Shown: positions 1-8,829 of the stretch, one piece after another
Numbering within the stretch: the first letter of the stretch is position 1
Layout of the letters: each line of letters starts with the position of its first letter
NCBI GenBank assembly: GCA_017999835.1
Contig: JAGNLA010000006.1
Location: forward strand, 64,001-128,000
DNA length: 64,000 nt
Source: Caldisericia bacterium
GTDB taxonomy: Bacteria > Caldisericota > Caldisericia > JAAYUI01
Direction: 5' to 3'
Position numbers and translations under genes: made by a program
Notes under the pieces: generated by a model
The model's input: the letters and a program-made list of their open reading frames with translations, nothing else
The model's database searches: none
Told to the model about the DNA's origin: nothing

Positions 1-80
1 CGCACCAATGGGAGAGGCTTGCCCAAATCCAGGAGATTCAACTCGACCTTCTTGCAGAGTTGGAAAAGAAAAATAAATAA
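1..80 (+). CDS. C-terminal end of an upstream gene (partial)
   Basis: The third forward frame is open from the window edge to a TAA at 78-80 and encodes 25 residues rich in Gln, Glu, Leu and Lys, ending in EKKNK, typical of a helical or coiled-coil C-terminus. A terminator-like hairpin follows at 117-145, which supports a gene ending here. The product cannot be identified from this fragment. Confidence 0.55.
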   Translation, partial: HQWERLAQIQEIQLDLLAELEKKNK

Positions 81-116
81 CCCCGATTTTTGGTACATCA
101 ATGGTAATGTCTGGAT

Positions 117-145
117 AAAACCGGCTCTGGTTTTTTTATTTTTTT
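117..145 (+). terminator. Rho-independent terminator
   Basis: A 6-bp stem AAAACC/GGTTTT with a 6-nt loop is followed by a long T-rich run (131-145). It lies just after the stop codon of the partial upstream gene. The stem is short, so strength is uncertain. Confidence 0.6.
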
Positions 146-207
146 GATGTAGAAAACTTATGTTTTACAAACATTTATAAATTATTGTATGTGTATGAGA
201 GGTGAAA

Positions 208-1884
208 ATGAATAAACAGAAGCAATTTATTATGACAGTGGCTTTGTTGGCCGTCTTCTTTCTAGTCGTTCCTTTTTTTGTGAACCTTACGACCAGAAAG
301 GTTGAAACAAAAGGAAATGTTGCAAAGAACGTAATAGTTTTGATGATGGACGGTTGTGGTTCGACCCATACGACCCTAACACGTTGGTATAAAGGTACAC
401 CGTTGGCGCTGGATTCCATGGTTGTGGGAACGGTCAAGACATACAACGCCGAATCGATTATCACTGACTCAGCGCCTGCTGCGACTGCTTTTGCCTGTGG
501 CGTAAAAACGTCAGACAAATTCATTGGCATTTTGCCGGACAAAGTGGTAACGCCAGGTGTAAACGTACCAAAGGAAGAGGACAAGTGCAAACCTGCAGCA
601 TCGGTGCTAGAAGGCGCAAAGCTGGTGGGCAAGGCCACGGGTCTTGTTGCTACGAGCAATATTCAACATGCAAGTCCAGCTTGTTTTAGCAGCCACTGGC
701 CTGACAGGAACAATTACAACGAGATAGCCCAGCAACAGGTTTACGAAGGCATCGATGTTGTGTTTGGCGCAGGCAGCCAATACTTGCTCCCGAAAGGTCA
801 GAAGGGGACAAGAACAGATGGCGAGGACATGACCCAGGCGCTTGCAGACATGGGTTATGACTTCATTGACAACAAGCAGCAATTGGCCGACTACAATGGC
901 AACAAGGTCTGGGGACTTTTTTCTGAAACCACGCTTTCATACGAGTTCGACAGGAGGAAGCTCAACCCCAGCCAGCCTTCGCTTGCCCAGATGACTTCAA
1001 AGGCAATCGATATCCTATCCAAAGACGAAGATGGATTCTTCCTTTTTGTTGAAGGTTCCAAAATCGACTGGGCATCACATGCCAATGATCCGGTGGGAGT
1101 TATCTCTGATGTCCTGGCTTTTGACGATGCGGTCAATGTAGCTCTGGAGTATGCAAGAAAAGACGGGGACACGCTGGTTATGGCCTTTGCTGACCACGGC
1201 AATGGCGGGATGACAATTGGAAACAGCACGACAAACTCAACATATTCAAAGCTTTCACTCGACCAAGCGCTTGGCCCGATAAGGAAAGCCACTCTAACCG
1301 GTGAAGGTCTCCAGAGAGTTCTTTCAGGTTCCAAAGATGAAGCAAAGATAAAAGAAGTGCTCTCAAAATATTATGGAATCAACGATCTCAAGGACACAGA
1401 GTTGGAAGACATCAAAAAGGGCATCGAAAACAAATATGACCTCAGCTATATCTTCGGACCAATGATCTCTTCAAGGTCGGCAGTGGGCTGGACAACAACC
1501 GGTCACAGCGGCGAAGATCTCACGCTCTACGCCTATGGGCCATGCAAACCTGCAGGACTGATTGAAAACACTGACATAGCAAAAACCGTGGCATCGGCTT
1601 TTGGATTTGACCTCAACTACATAAACGGCAGGCTCTATCAGCGTGCAGATCTGTTGCTTGAGCCCAAAGGAATGACTGTGACAATCGACAAAACTGACCC
1701 TGAAAACCTTGCTCTTGAAGTCAAGTCTGGAGACAAAACCGCAATCCTGACAGTTTCAAAGAATATTTGCAAAATTGGTGCAACCGAACACAAACTCGAA
1801 GGGCTTGTCATTTATGTCTCTAAAACAGACAAGGTGTTTGTTCCGATGCAAACGCTGGAATTGCTTACAGAAGAAGGCTTTTAG
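208..1884 (+). CDS. Secreted alkaline phosphatase (PhoA family)
   Basis: A 558-residue phosphomonoesterase of the alkaline phosphatase superfamily, expected to release phosphate from organic esters outside the cytoplasm. The N-terminus is a hydrophobic signal/anchor segment. Metal and nucleophile motifs are visible: VLMMDGCG (Asp near residue 48), TDSAPAATA with the nucleophilic Ser near 88, ADHGNGG near 328-334, and TTGHSGEDL with the distal His near 433. The last ~90 residues resemble a copper-amine-oxidase-N 'stalk' domain half (KVFVPMQTLELL), as in other secreted proteins here. I start at ATG 208, after GAGAGG at 197-202, rather than the GTG two codons upstream. A strong terminator follows. 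The Na/Pi cotransporter at 5132 is a plausible functional neighbour. Confidence 0.9.
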   Translation: MNKQKQFIMTVALLAVFFLVVPFFVNLTTRKVETKGNVAKNVIVLMMDGCGSTHTTLTRWYKGTPLALDSMVVGTVKTYNAESIITDSAPAATAFACGVKTSDKFIGILPDKVVTPGVNVPKEEDKCKPAASVLEGAKLVGKATGLVATSNIQHASPACFSSHWPDRNNYNEIAQQQVYEGIDVVFGAGSQYLLPKGQKGTRTDGEDMTQALADMGYDFIDNKQQLADYNGNKVWGLFSETTLSYEFDRRKLNPSQPSLAQMTSKAIDILSKDEDGFFLFVEGSKIDWASHANDPVGVISDVLAFDDAVNVALEYARKDGDTLVMAFADHGNGGMTIGNSTTNSTYSKLSLDQALGPIRKATLTGEGLQRVLSGSKDEAKIKEVLSKYYGINDLKDTELEDIKKGIENKYDLSYIFGPMISSRSAVGWTTTGHSGEDLTLYAYGPCKPAGLIENTDIAKTVASAFGFDLNYINGRLYQRADLLLEPKGMTVTIDKTDPENLALEVKSGDKTAILTVSKNICKIGATEHKLEGLVIYVSKTDKVFVPMQTLELLTEEGF

Positions 1885-1903
1885 GTCAATTACAGCAAAT
1901 CCC

Positions 1904-1934
1904 AACCCTGCCTGAGACCGGGCAGGGTTTTTGT
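1904..1934 (+). terminator. Rho-independent terminator
   Basis: A perfect 9-bp stem AACCCTGCC/GGCAGGGTT (1904-1912, 1921-1929) with an 8-nt loop, followed by a T-rich tail. It ends the alkaline phosphatase transcript. Confidence 0.9.
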
Positions 1935-2030
1935 TTTATTAGCAGTTGTCAAGCTCCGGACATGGGAATTTGATTGTTTTTGAAAAATGGCTATCATAGG
2001 CTCAAAGTTCAAAAACGTCTGGAGTTATTT

Positions 2031-3149
2031 ATGAGAATTGAGATTAAGGAAGTTTCGACAAGAGGTGACCTCGAAAAATTTATCAGGTTGCCGTGGAAGT
2101 TGCACAGGGATCACAAAAACTGGGCACCGCCTTTATTGATGGATGAGTGGGGGTATTTCTCACCAAAGAAAAACAGGAACTTTGGCCACTCGGATACGAT
2201 TTTACTACTTGCATACAAAGGGAACGAGCTTGTTGGCAGAGTCATTGGCATAATCAACAAGAGGTTCAACCTTGAATCAGGCGAGGACAACGCAAGGTTT
2301 GGTTTTTTGGAAACCGACGAGGACATCGAAACAGCAAAGGCTTTGCTGACAAAGGTCGAAGTCTGGGCAAAAGAGAAAGGCATGAAGAAGTTGGTAGGGC
2401 CAATGGGCTTTACGGATCAGGATCCTGAAGGTTTTATTGTCGAGGGTTTCAAAGGCGAGCCGACCATTGCCACGTATTACAATTTCGAATACATGCCAAA
2501 ATTCTTGGACAAGCTGGGGTACAAAAAAGAGGTTGACTATTTTTCGTATCAAATTGACATAACCAAGCCGTATCCTCCAATTTATGACAAAGTTATTGCT
2601 AGAACCTCAAAAAATAACTATGAGCTTATCGAGCCAAAATCCACAAAAGAAATAAAACCGCTCATCATTCCACTGCTAACGCTTATGAATGAAACGTTTG
2701 CGCCGCATATTTACGGATATGTAAGCCTTACCGAACAGGAGATGCAGGAATTTGCAGCAAGATACCTGCCGGTTCTTGACCCTAGGTTTGTCAAGGTCGT
2801 AAAAAAGGGTGATGATTTCGTTGGTTTTATCGTAGGCATTCCAAATATGGATCCAGGATTCAGAAAAGCAAATGGCAAACTCTTCCCGTTTGGCTTGTTC
2901 CATCTTATGTCGGCATCAAAAAAATCCAAGCAACTCGATCTCATGCTTGGAGCCATCAAAAGCACTGAGCGCTCAAAAGGCGTTGACGCCATCATGGGCA
3001 AAGCCATGCATGACAGCGCAAGAAACGCTGGTATGACCGTCATCGACAGCCATGTTGAGCTTGAGAGCAACGTCAAAGTCAGAGCCGAGATGGAGCGAGC
3101 AGGCGGAAAAGTTTTTAGAAGATATAGAATTTTCCAGAAACATTTATGA
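2031..3149 (+). CDS. GNAT-type acetyltransferase-like protein (YghO-like)
   Basis: A 372-residue soluble protein. The N-terminal part (IEIKEVSTRGDLEKFI, then LPWKLHRDHKNWAPPLLMDE) matches the pattern I recognise from YghO-like proteins, which are distant GNAT N-acetyltransferase relatives of unknown substrate. The central LVGRVIGIIN segment would be the GNAT core, and a second GNAT-like half appears later (DDFVGFIVGIPN). The start is ATG 2031 preceded by GGAG. It overlaps the following kinase gene by 4 nt (ATGA), so the two are translationally coupled and probably act in one small-molecule modification pathway. That last point is inference. Confidence 0.72.
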   Translation: MRIEIKEVSTRGDLEKFIRLPWKLHRDHKNWAPPLLMDEWGYFSPKKNRNFGHSDTILLLAYKGNELVGRVIGIINKRFNLESGEDNARFGFLETDEDIETAKALLTKVEVWAKEKGMKKLVGPMGFTDQDPEGFIVEGFKGEPTIATYYNFEYMPKFLDKLGYKKEVDYFSYQIDITKPYPPIYDKVIARTSKNNYELIEPKSTKEIKPLIIPLLTLMNETFAPHIYGYVSLTEQEMQEFAARYLPVLDPRFVKVVKKGDDFVGFIVGIPNMDPGFRKANGKLFPFGLFHLMSASKKSKQLDLMLGAIKSTERSKGVDAIMGKAMHDSARNAGMTVIDSHVELESNVKVRAEMERAGGKVFRRYRIFQKHL

Positions 3150-4090
3150 AGTTCGAGTTCAAGGACAAATTCAACCCCCAGGTATTGGCTGGGGGTTTGA
3201 AGCGGTACAATGTGGATTCCAGTCAGGCCAAAGAGCTTGGCGCTTACGAAAACATTGTCTGGGAAGCAAACGACGTGATATACAGGTTTGTGCATCATTC
3301 CCACAGAAACAGGGAACTGATTGAAGCTGAGCTTGAGTTCATGGATTATCTGTTTGGGCATGGCGCCAGATGTGTCCAGCCTGTCAGGGATGTTGATGGA
3401 GGATTTGTTACCGATCTTGGTGAATTCTATATCACAGCCTTCAAGAAAGCCAAAGGCTCAAGACCAAGCAAAGACAACTGGGTACCGCAGATGTGGAAAA
3501 GCTGGGGCAGACAGATTGGCGTTATGCACAGACTGGCAAAGGATTTCAACCCTGTACACAAAAGATATGTCTGGCACGAGGACACTTATTACACCAACCC
3601 GGTAACCGACTTTCCCGAGTGCCCTCCGGTGCTGCCGCTGCTGAATAAAACCATTGAGGAAATTAAAAACCTGCTTCAAAACCGTGACAACTGGGGTCTG
3701 GTTCATTCTGATGTTCACCACGGCAACTTCTTTGTGGATGAGAACTTTGACGTTGAGGTGTTCGATTTTGACGACTCGATGTACATGCACTATGCCCAGG
3801 ACATCGCCATGGTGATGTTTTATGGCCTGATGGTGCCTGCCCAGAACCGTACGGAGTACGCAAAGAATCTCTACAACGCCGTAATGGATGGCTACACAAA
3901 AGAAAACACGCTGGCAAAAGAAGATTTGAAGACAATCCCTCTGTTTATTGACCTTCGCAGGCTCGTGGACATTTTCGTTGTGCTGGCGCCAAAACCAAGA
4001 AATCTTGAAGACCGTAACGTTCAGTTCGGGTTGAAGTTCGTGGACGACGTCCAAAGGGGAGAACCGTACATAGACATTGATTTTGTCTAG
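3146..4090 (+). CDS. Aminoglycoside phosphotransferase/SrkA-like small-molecule kinase
   Basis: A 314-residue protein of the APH/choline-kinase fold. The catalytic loop is clear, VHSDVHHGNFF around residues 190-200, with the metal-binding Asp in EVFDFDDS just after. An N-terminal lobe with an FVHHSHRNRELIEAELEF segment is consistent with an ATP-binding lobe. Homologues include SrkA/YihE-type stress kinases and homoserine-kinase-like enzymes. The substrate is unknown. The start overlaps the stop of the GNAT-like gene by 4 nt. Confidence 0.82.
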   Translation: MKFEFKDKFNPQVLAGGLKRYNVDSSQAKELGAYENIVWEANDVIYRFVHHSHRNRELIEAELEFMDYLFGHGARCVQPVRDVDGGFVTDLGEFYITAFKKAKGSRPSKDNWVPQMWKSWGRQIGVMHRLAKDFNPVHKRYVWHEDTYYTNPVTDFPECPPVLPLLNKTIEEIKNLLQNRDNWGLVHSDVHHGNFFVDENFDVEVFDFDDSMYMHYAQDIAMVMFYGLMVPAQNRTEYAKNLYNAVMDGYTKENTLAKEDLKTIPLFIDLRRLVDIFVVLAPKPRNLEDRNVQFGLKFVDDVQRGEPYIDIDFV

Positions 4091-4093
4091 TTG

Positions 4094-4122
4094 TTGCAAG
4101 CTATTGTTAAAACCCTCATAAT
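4094..4122 (+). promoter_or_regulatory. Sigma70-type promoter for the TspO-like gene
   Basis: TTGCAA (4094-4099), a 17-nt spacer, then CATAAT (4117-4122), 23 nt before the start codon, which has its own GGAGGT ribosome site. The arrangement is consensus-like but unproven. Confidence 0.5.
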
Positions 4123-4144
4123 CAACTTTGATGGAGGTTGAAAG

Positions 4145-5026
4145 ATGAAAGGTTTGACAAGACAGATTTCAGTATTCATTGCAACGATTGCAACACTTGC
4201 AGTCAATTATGCAGCGGTTTTGTTTCGTATTGGTGGACTATCAACCGGTCAAGTGGCTGACCTTTACAAAATAAAGTTCTATCCAGCAGGATACGCCTTT
4301 TCAATCTGGGGTGTCATCTACCTGGCTTTAGCAATCTACACAGTCTGGCAGATGCTTCCAGCCCAAAGAAACAACGAAAAACTCGACAGAGTTGGTGTGT
4401 ATTACATCTACACAAGCATCGGAAACATCACCTGGATATTCCTCTGGCAGTACCAGTATCCGGTTCTTTCCATCATCCCAATCGTGTTCATGCTTATAAC
4501 CCTTCTTGCAGCCTACAGGGACATCAACACTGACACAAAACCAAACGAAAAGTGGGTTCTTGGAGTTCCGTTCAGTTTGTACGTTGGCTGGATCTCGGTT
4601 GCCACCATTGCCTGCATCAGCGCTGGTTTGTATTCACTCGGCTGGAACGGCTTTGGAATAACTGATAACATCTGGGCGATGATAATGATGATTGTTGCAT
4701 TGCTCATTGGCGGCGTTGGCTGGATCTCAGTTGCAACCATTGCTTATACCAGTGCTGGTTTGTATTCGCTTGGCTGGAACGGCTTTGGAATAACTGATAA
4801 CATTTGGGCGATGATAATGATGATTGTTGCTTTTGTCATTGTTGGTTTCACCGTGTGGAAGTTTCGCGACTGGGTCTGGGCGCTTGTCTATATCTGGGCA
4901 ATTGTGGCAATCGCTGTCCGCTTTGCCGACATCCCAATAATTTACATCACAGCTTATGTTTGTGCCGGTTTGATGGCTGTCGATGCTCTGCTTGCGTTGC
5001 TAGTTTTAAAACCTACGAAAAGCTGA
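4145..5026 (+). CDS. TspO/MBR-related tryptophan-rich membrane protein with an internal duplication
   Basis: A 293-residue, multi-helix membrane protein. The motif PAGYAFSIWGVIYLALAIY near residues 54-72, the WIFLWQ segment and many Trp residues resemble the larger bacterial TspO-like 'tryptophan-rich sensory protein' family. Ligands in that family are porphyrins or steroids, but nothing here shows the ligand. Residues ~148-191 are repeated almost exactly at ~192-235, each copy carrying GWISVATIA and NGFGITDNIWAMIMMIVA, which adds a transmembrane segment. The start has a strong GGAGGT site. Confidence 0.65.
   Translation: MKGLTRQISVFIATIATLAVNYAAVLFRIGGLSTGQVADLYKIKFYPAGYAFSIWGVIYLALAIYTVWQMLPAQRNNEKLDRVGVYYIYTSIGNITWIFLWQYQYPVLSIIPIVFMLITLLAAYRDINTDTKPNEKWVLGVPFSLYVGWISVATIACISAGLYSLGWNGFGITDNIWAMIMMIVALLIGGVGWISVATIAYTSAGLYSLGWNGFGITDNIWAMIMMIVAFVIVGFTVWKFRDWVWALVYIWAIVAIAVRFADIPIIYITAYVCAGLMAVDALLALLVLKPTKS
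4586..4849 (+). repeat. In-frame 132-bp tandem duplication
   Basis: Two adjacent 132-bp (44-codon) units, 4586-4717 and 4718-4849, are largely identical. The stretch encoding NGFGITDNIWAMIMMIVA differs by only one base. It lies inside the TspO-like gene and preserves the reading frame. Confidence 0.95.
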
Positions 5027-5131
5027 CACCAGCAAATCTTTTGACAGCTGTTATTTGCAACTAATTATATTTCCTAACGATATTTGACTGGCTTGTTAGC
5101 TGATGTTAGAATCTTGCCGGTAGGTAAAAAG

Positions 5132-6799
5132 ATGAATCAAACAGTGTCGATAGATTTCTACAGAATGTTCACCGAGCTTTTTGGTGGACTGGCTTTGTTT
5201 ATCTGGGGCATGCAGATGATGGGCGACGGCCTGCAAAAAGGCGCAGGCGACCGACTTAGGGTAGTTCTTGAAAAACTGACAAAAACACCTTTTACAGGCG
5301 CGCTTGTTGGAACCGGTGTTACCGCAGTCATACAATCCTCTTCGGCTGTTACGGTAATGCTTGTTGGTTTTGTTAATGCAAATCTAATGACTCTTGCACA
5401 GGCTATCGGTGTCATCTTTGGTGCCAATATCGGAACGACAATAACCGCACAACTTGTTGCTTTCAACATCTACTGGATAATCTTCCCATGCATTTTCTTT
5501 GGAGTTCTGCTCAAGCTGTTTGCTACAAAGAAAAACTGGCGAGTTATAGGAGAGGTTTTACTTGGTTTTGGAATCCTCTTCCTTGGAATGAAGATTCTTT
5601 CCGAGTCGGTTGTTGCACTTAAGACCCTTGACTCAGTCAGAAATGTCATGGCATCGTTCTCAACAAATATATTCCTGGGCGTGCTTGCTGGTGCTGTTTT
5701 TACGGGCGTAATCCAGTCTTCATCAGCAACATCAGGTCTTGTACTTGCTCTTGCAAGCCAGGGACTGATTCAGTTGCCAGGAGCAATGGCTCTTATAATG
5801 GGAGCAAACATTGGTACATGTGTAACGGCTCTGATTGCATCAATTGGTGGCAATGTTAGTGCCCGAAGAGTTGCTGTAGCGCATATCCTCTTCAATATCA
5901 TAGGAGTTATCGTATTCATCCCGTTGACAAATATCGCGGTGATACCTTTTGTTGAATGGCTAACCAATCTCATGCATGGCGACCTTCAACGCGAAGTTGC
6001 AAATTTCCATACAGTTTTCAATGTCACCATGACAATTCTTATGCTGCCTATTACAGCTTACTATGTCAAATTCATCAAGTGGCTTGTGCCTGGTGAGGAA
6101 AAGGTTGTTGATCATGGAACAAAGTTTATCAGTCCAAAAATCCTTTCTACGCCGTCAATAGCTTTGGAGCAGGCAACTCAAGAAATTGTCAGAATGTATG
6201 GCATCGCTAGAGAAATGGTCAGCATGACCAAGGACTTGGTCTTCAAGCGTGACAAAAGAGTCATTAAAAATATTTTTGACAGCGAATCCAACGTAGATTC
6301 ATTGCAAATATCAATAACAAAGTACTTGACGACACTGACACAGAAATCGTTGTCAGAAGACCAGGCAATCAGAGCGGTTGTTCTCCTGAATGCTGTTCAC
6401 GATGTTGAGAGAATCGGCGACCATGCAACAAACATTTCTGAGCTTGGTGAGGGTGCGCTTGACGATAATGTTGTTTTCTCTAAGGATGCATCTGACAAGC
6501 TTCTTGAGATTTTTGAAACAGTGGAAAAAGCCTGCTCGCTAGTAATGACAGCTTTGCAGGAATATGACGTTGAGAAAGCTCATCAGATGAAAGAAATTGA
6601 AAATGAGATTGACTTCATGGCAGATTCAGCAAGGGATGAGCACTTTGCGCGTCTGAAATCTGAACAGTGCAAGGCTGAACATGGCATATTCTACCTCGAC
6701 ATCGTCTCAAACCTTGAGCGTATTGGCGATCATTGCTACAACATTTCCAGGGCGGTATCCGACAGGAGCAAGAGAAATCAGGCAATAGAAGTCGACTGA
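5132..6799 (+). CDS. Na+/phosphate cotransporter family protein with PhoU-like tail
   Basis: A 555-residue inner-membrane protein of the Na/Pi cotransporter (NptA/YjbB) family. It has the two inverted family repeats with QSSSAVTVMLVGF (about residues 66-78) and QSSSATSGLVLALA (about 194-207), plus paired GANIGT signatures after each. A C-terminal cytoplasmic helical region (about 340-555), with repeated ERIGDHATNIS and ERIGDHCYNISR motifs, is PhoU-like. The likely role is phosphate uptake or efflux coupled to sodium. I choose ATG 5132, preceded by a weak GGTAGG, over an upstream TTG at 5084. A bidirectional terminator follows. Confidence 0.9.
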   Translation: MNQTVSIDFYRMFTELFGGLALFIWGMQMMGDGLQKGAGDRLRVVLEKLTKTPFTGALVGTGVTAVIQSSSAVTVMLVGFVNANLMTLAQAIGVIFGANIGTTITAQLVAFNIYWIIFPCIFFGVLLKLFATKKNWRVIGEVLLGFGILFLGMKILSESVVALKTLDSVRNVMASFSTNIFLGVLAGAVFTGVIQSSSATSGLVLALASQGLIQLPGAMALIMGANIGTCVTALIASIGGNVSARRVAVAHILFNIIGVIVFIPLTNIAVIPFVEWLTNLMHGDLQREVANFHTVFNVTMTILMLPITAYYVKFIKWLVPGEEKVVDHGTKFISPKILSTPSIALEQATQEIVRMYGIAREMVSMTKDLVFKRDKRVIKNIFDSESNVDSLQISITKYLTTLTQKSLSEDQAIRAVVLLNAVHDVERIGDHATNISELGEGALDDNVVFSKDASDKLLEIFETVEKACSLVMTALQEYDVEKAHQMKEIENEIDFMADSARDEHFARLKSEQCKAEHGIFYLDIVSNLERIGDHCYNISRAVSDRSKRNQAIEVD

Positions 6800-6818
6800 T
6801 TCTGGACATACTTTACAA

Positions 6819-6850
6819 AAAACGCCTGGCGTAAAACCAGGCGTTTTTTA
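6819..6850. terminator. Bidirectional terminator between convergent genes
   Basis: An 11-bp perfect stem AAAACGCCTGG/CCAGGCGTTTT (6819-6829, 6837-6847) with a 7-nt loop. It has T runs in both orientations, so it can end the Na/Pi gene on + and the BtrH-like gene on -. Confidence 0.92.
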
Positions 6851-6864
6851 TTGCCAATGTCTTT

Positions 6865-7812
6865 TTATAAGCTCTTAGATATGTCTTTCAGCATTTCGAT
6901 CATCTTCTCTTCGACAGTTTTTGCTGTTTCGAGCGCATTTTTGGCAAGTGCCACACGTTCTTGCTCGTGTTTGTGATGCTCATCCTGACCGACAAATGGG
7001 AATTGTGTTGCCACCATTTTTAGGCACTCGGCAACAACAATTGAACATTCAATGGCCTCGGTCATTACTGAGCCTGAAATGTTGAGTATTTGTTTTGCCT
7101 GTCGGAGGTAATCCACCAGATTCATTCGACATTCTGCCCAAACCTGGGCGTTGTAGGCCAATCCAAAACCGTTGAGTTTCGGATTGTCAAAGGAATCAAT
7201 CCAGGCCTGATATCCAGCCTTGCCGCCACGATACTGGGGATGACAGATTGCGTCACTGCCGTTCCAACAATCGATGGCAAAATTGACTGAATCGATAAAT
7301 GTCTGTTTTGGGTCAACTGGCTTTCCGGCAGAGATTGACACCGCCTCTATGATGCCTGATGGAGTCAGTTCAGTCCATTTCTTGAATGGTGTTTTTTCGG
7401 AGTTGGCGCCGCTGATGTAGACGCCATCGTCGTTGTAACCTCGAACAATGTAGTATTCCGGCTCAATCGCCCAGAAAACCATTGCAGGACTGCCTTCATC
7501 TATAGATTTTCTGACAACTTGAGTGGCCTCAAGGTATTTCTGAGGATAGTCAGGCTGATTGTTGAAACTGTAGACTCTTTTGATGGAGAATCCTGAATTC
7601 TCAAGCATCTTGTACGTTCTCTCCATCTTCCAGGCTGTTGGGCCGGAAGGGCAAAGACCAGAGTCGATGTTGAGAAGGAAAGCAAGGCCGGATGAGCCAT
7701 AAAGCCACGAATCAGTATTTCCCAATCCAAGGTATTTCGAGCTTGCGTACAGACAACCCACAAAGCTTGTCCATCTTGGAACCCACGAAAGCGCTGGCAA
7801 AATCTTTTCCAT
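6865..7812 (-). CDS. BtrH-like N-terminal domain protein (putative acyl/peptidyl transferase)
   Basis: A 315-residue protein starting at ATG 7812 behind a good ribosome site (GGTGG at 7817-7821). The segment FVGCLYASSKYLGLG, followed by WLYGSSGLAFLLNID, resembles the N-terminal Cys-containing domain of butirosin biosynthesis protein BtrH, a papain-like acyltransferase fold. The Cys in that motif would be the nucleophile. Downstream, PAMVFWAIEPEYYIVRGYND fits the His/Asp half of a C39-like fold. The C-terminal third is helical. There is no signal peptide. Substrate and role are unknown. The assignment is by motif resemblance only. Confidence 0.55.
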   Translation of the reverse strand: MEKILPALSWVPRWTSFVGCLYASSKYLGLGNTDSWLYGSSGLAFLLNIDSGLCPSGPTAWKMERTYKMLENSGFSIKRVYSFNNQPDYPQKYLEATQVVRKSIDEGSPAMVFWAIEPEYYIVRGYNDDGVYISGANSEKTPFKKWTELTPSGIIEAVSISAGKPVDPKQTFIDSVNFAIDCWNGSDAICHPQYRGGKAGYQAWIDSFDNPKLNGFGLAYNAQVWAECRMNLVDYLRQAKQILNISGSVMTEAIECSIVVAECLKMVATQFPFVGQDEHHKHEQERVALAKNALETAKTVEEKMIEMLKDISKSL

Positions 7813-7864
7813 ATTCCACCTCTTGGTGAAAACATTGTACAACAATTTGCTCCACAGCGATACG

Positions 7865-7893
7865 TTGCCTAAATAATCGTGAATTGCTATTAT
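7865..7893 (+). promoter_or_regulatory. Promoter of a probable leaderless mRNA
   Basis: TTGCCT (7865-7870), a 17-nt spacer, then an extended -10 TGCTATTAT (hexamer 7888-7893). The ATG at 7901 begins 7 nt after the -10, where transcription would be expected to start. No Shine-Dalgarno is present. Confidence 0.6.
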
Positions 7894-7900
7894 GTCAATC

Positions 7901-8668
7901 ATGAAGATATCTTGGCTTGGATGGGTGATGGTTGTTCTGGCAGTTCTGGCATTGGCACTTTGGGCGATACCGGCAACAAAATTTGTCGGAGAATGGGCGT
8001 TCAGGCTGGTACCGGTCATAACGTCTGTATGGATGACTGTGAGCGCGTTCAAACTGTGGAGTGTGCTTGATAAAAGGCATTCAGACGAAGCCAGGGTTTG
8101 GAGTCTTTATGCTTTGGGGTCAATCTCTATTGTAATCGGGACAATTCTGTTTGTTGTGTCCGATCTGGCGGAGAGAACCAAAGAATTCCCGATGTTTACG
8201 ATCATTGGTCAATTATTTATGATGGTTTTCCTCATACTTTTTATGATCTCGATGTGGCGTGTAACCAACCTTGTGGAATGGAAAAACAGAAAATTCAAGC
8301 TCTGGATTCCATTAACGGTTATTGCCGTCGGTTTTGTCGTTTCAACAGTTTTAACAATTATTCTGCGTAATCCTGGTTCATTTGTAGTTTTGCCGGTTAA
8401 CTTCTTTTTGTTGTTGGACGCTGCCGTGTTTTTCATCATGTGGGTAGTGGTCGGTAGAACATGGGGCGGGAGACTGTCAGTTCCGTATATAATGATGGCT
8501 GTTGCATGCTTGTTCATCTCAACATTTTTTGTAATGATTTCTATGAGAATTCCAGCAATCTCCTTCACGATGACCGAATACCCCCAGGTTTTCTTTATCA
8601 TTGCAAACACCATTCAGGCACTAAGTGTTGATACTAGACTACAAATAGAACTAAAACTACATGAGTAG
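7901..8668 (+). CDS. Seven-helix integral membrane protein of unknown function
   Basis: A 255-residue, very hydrophobic protein with about seven predicted transmembrane helices and short loops, ending in a polar tail (DTRLQIELKLHE). I do not recognise a family. The topology resembles membrane sensor modules of signalling proteins, but no signalling domain is attached. I start at ATG 7901, just after a -10 element, rather than ATG 7892, which lies within that -10. It is divergent from the BtrH-like gene, and no terminator hairpin is obvious downstream. Confidence 0.6.
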   Translation: MKISWLGWVMVVLAVLALALWAIPATKFVGEWAFRLVPVITSVWMTVSAFKLWSVLDKRHSDEARVWSLYALGSISIVIGTILFVVSDLAERTKEFPMFTIIGQLFMMVFLILFMISMWRVTNLVEWKNRKFKLWIPLTVIAVGFVVSTVLTIILRNPGSFVVLPVNFFLLLDAAVFFIMWVVVGRTWGGRLSVPYIMMAVACLFISTFFVMISMRIPAISFTMTEYPQVFFIIANTIQALSVDTRLQIELKLHE

Positions 8669-8794
8669 CATCAAAAGTAAAATTATATCATATAATATGC
8701 TATAATATCAATTTAATGTTGCTTATGGTATGCATAGGCATTTAGAAATGAGCTATAGGTATATACAATGATATATAGATAGGTTTGAGAACTA

Positions 8795-8822
8795 TTGATT
8801 TTAATTCCATTGTGACTAGTAT
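8795..8822 (+). promoter_or_regulatory. Promoter of a probable leaderless mRNA
   Basis: TTGATT (8795-8800), a 16-nt spacer, then TAGTAT (8817-8822). A GTG codon follows 7 nt later at 8830 and begins a perfect signal peptide. The preceding 8669-8794 is AT-rich with no gene. Confidence 0.5.
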
Positions 8823-8829
8823 TGTTGCC

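Noticed and set aside
3321-3605. Overlapping open frame inside the kinase gene
   Set aside because: No ribosome site, low-complexity composition, and full overlap with a well-supported APH-like gene.
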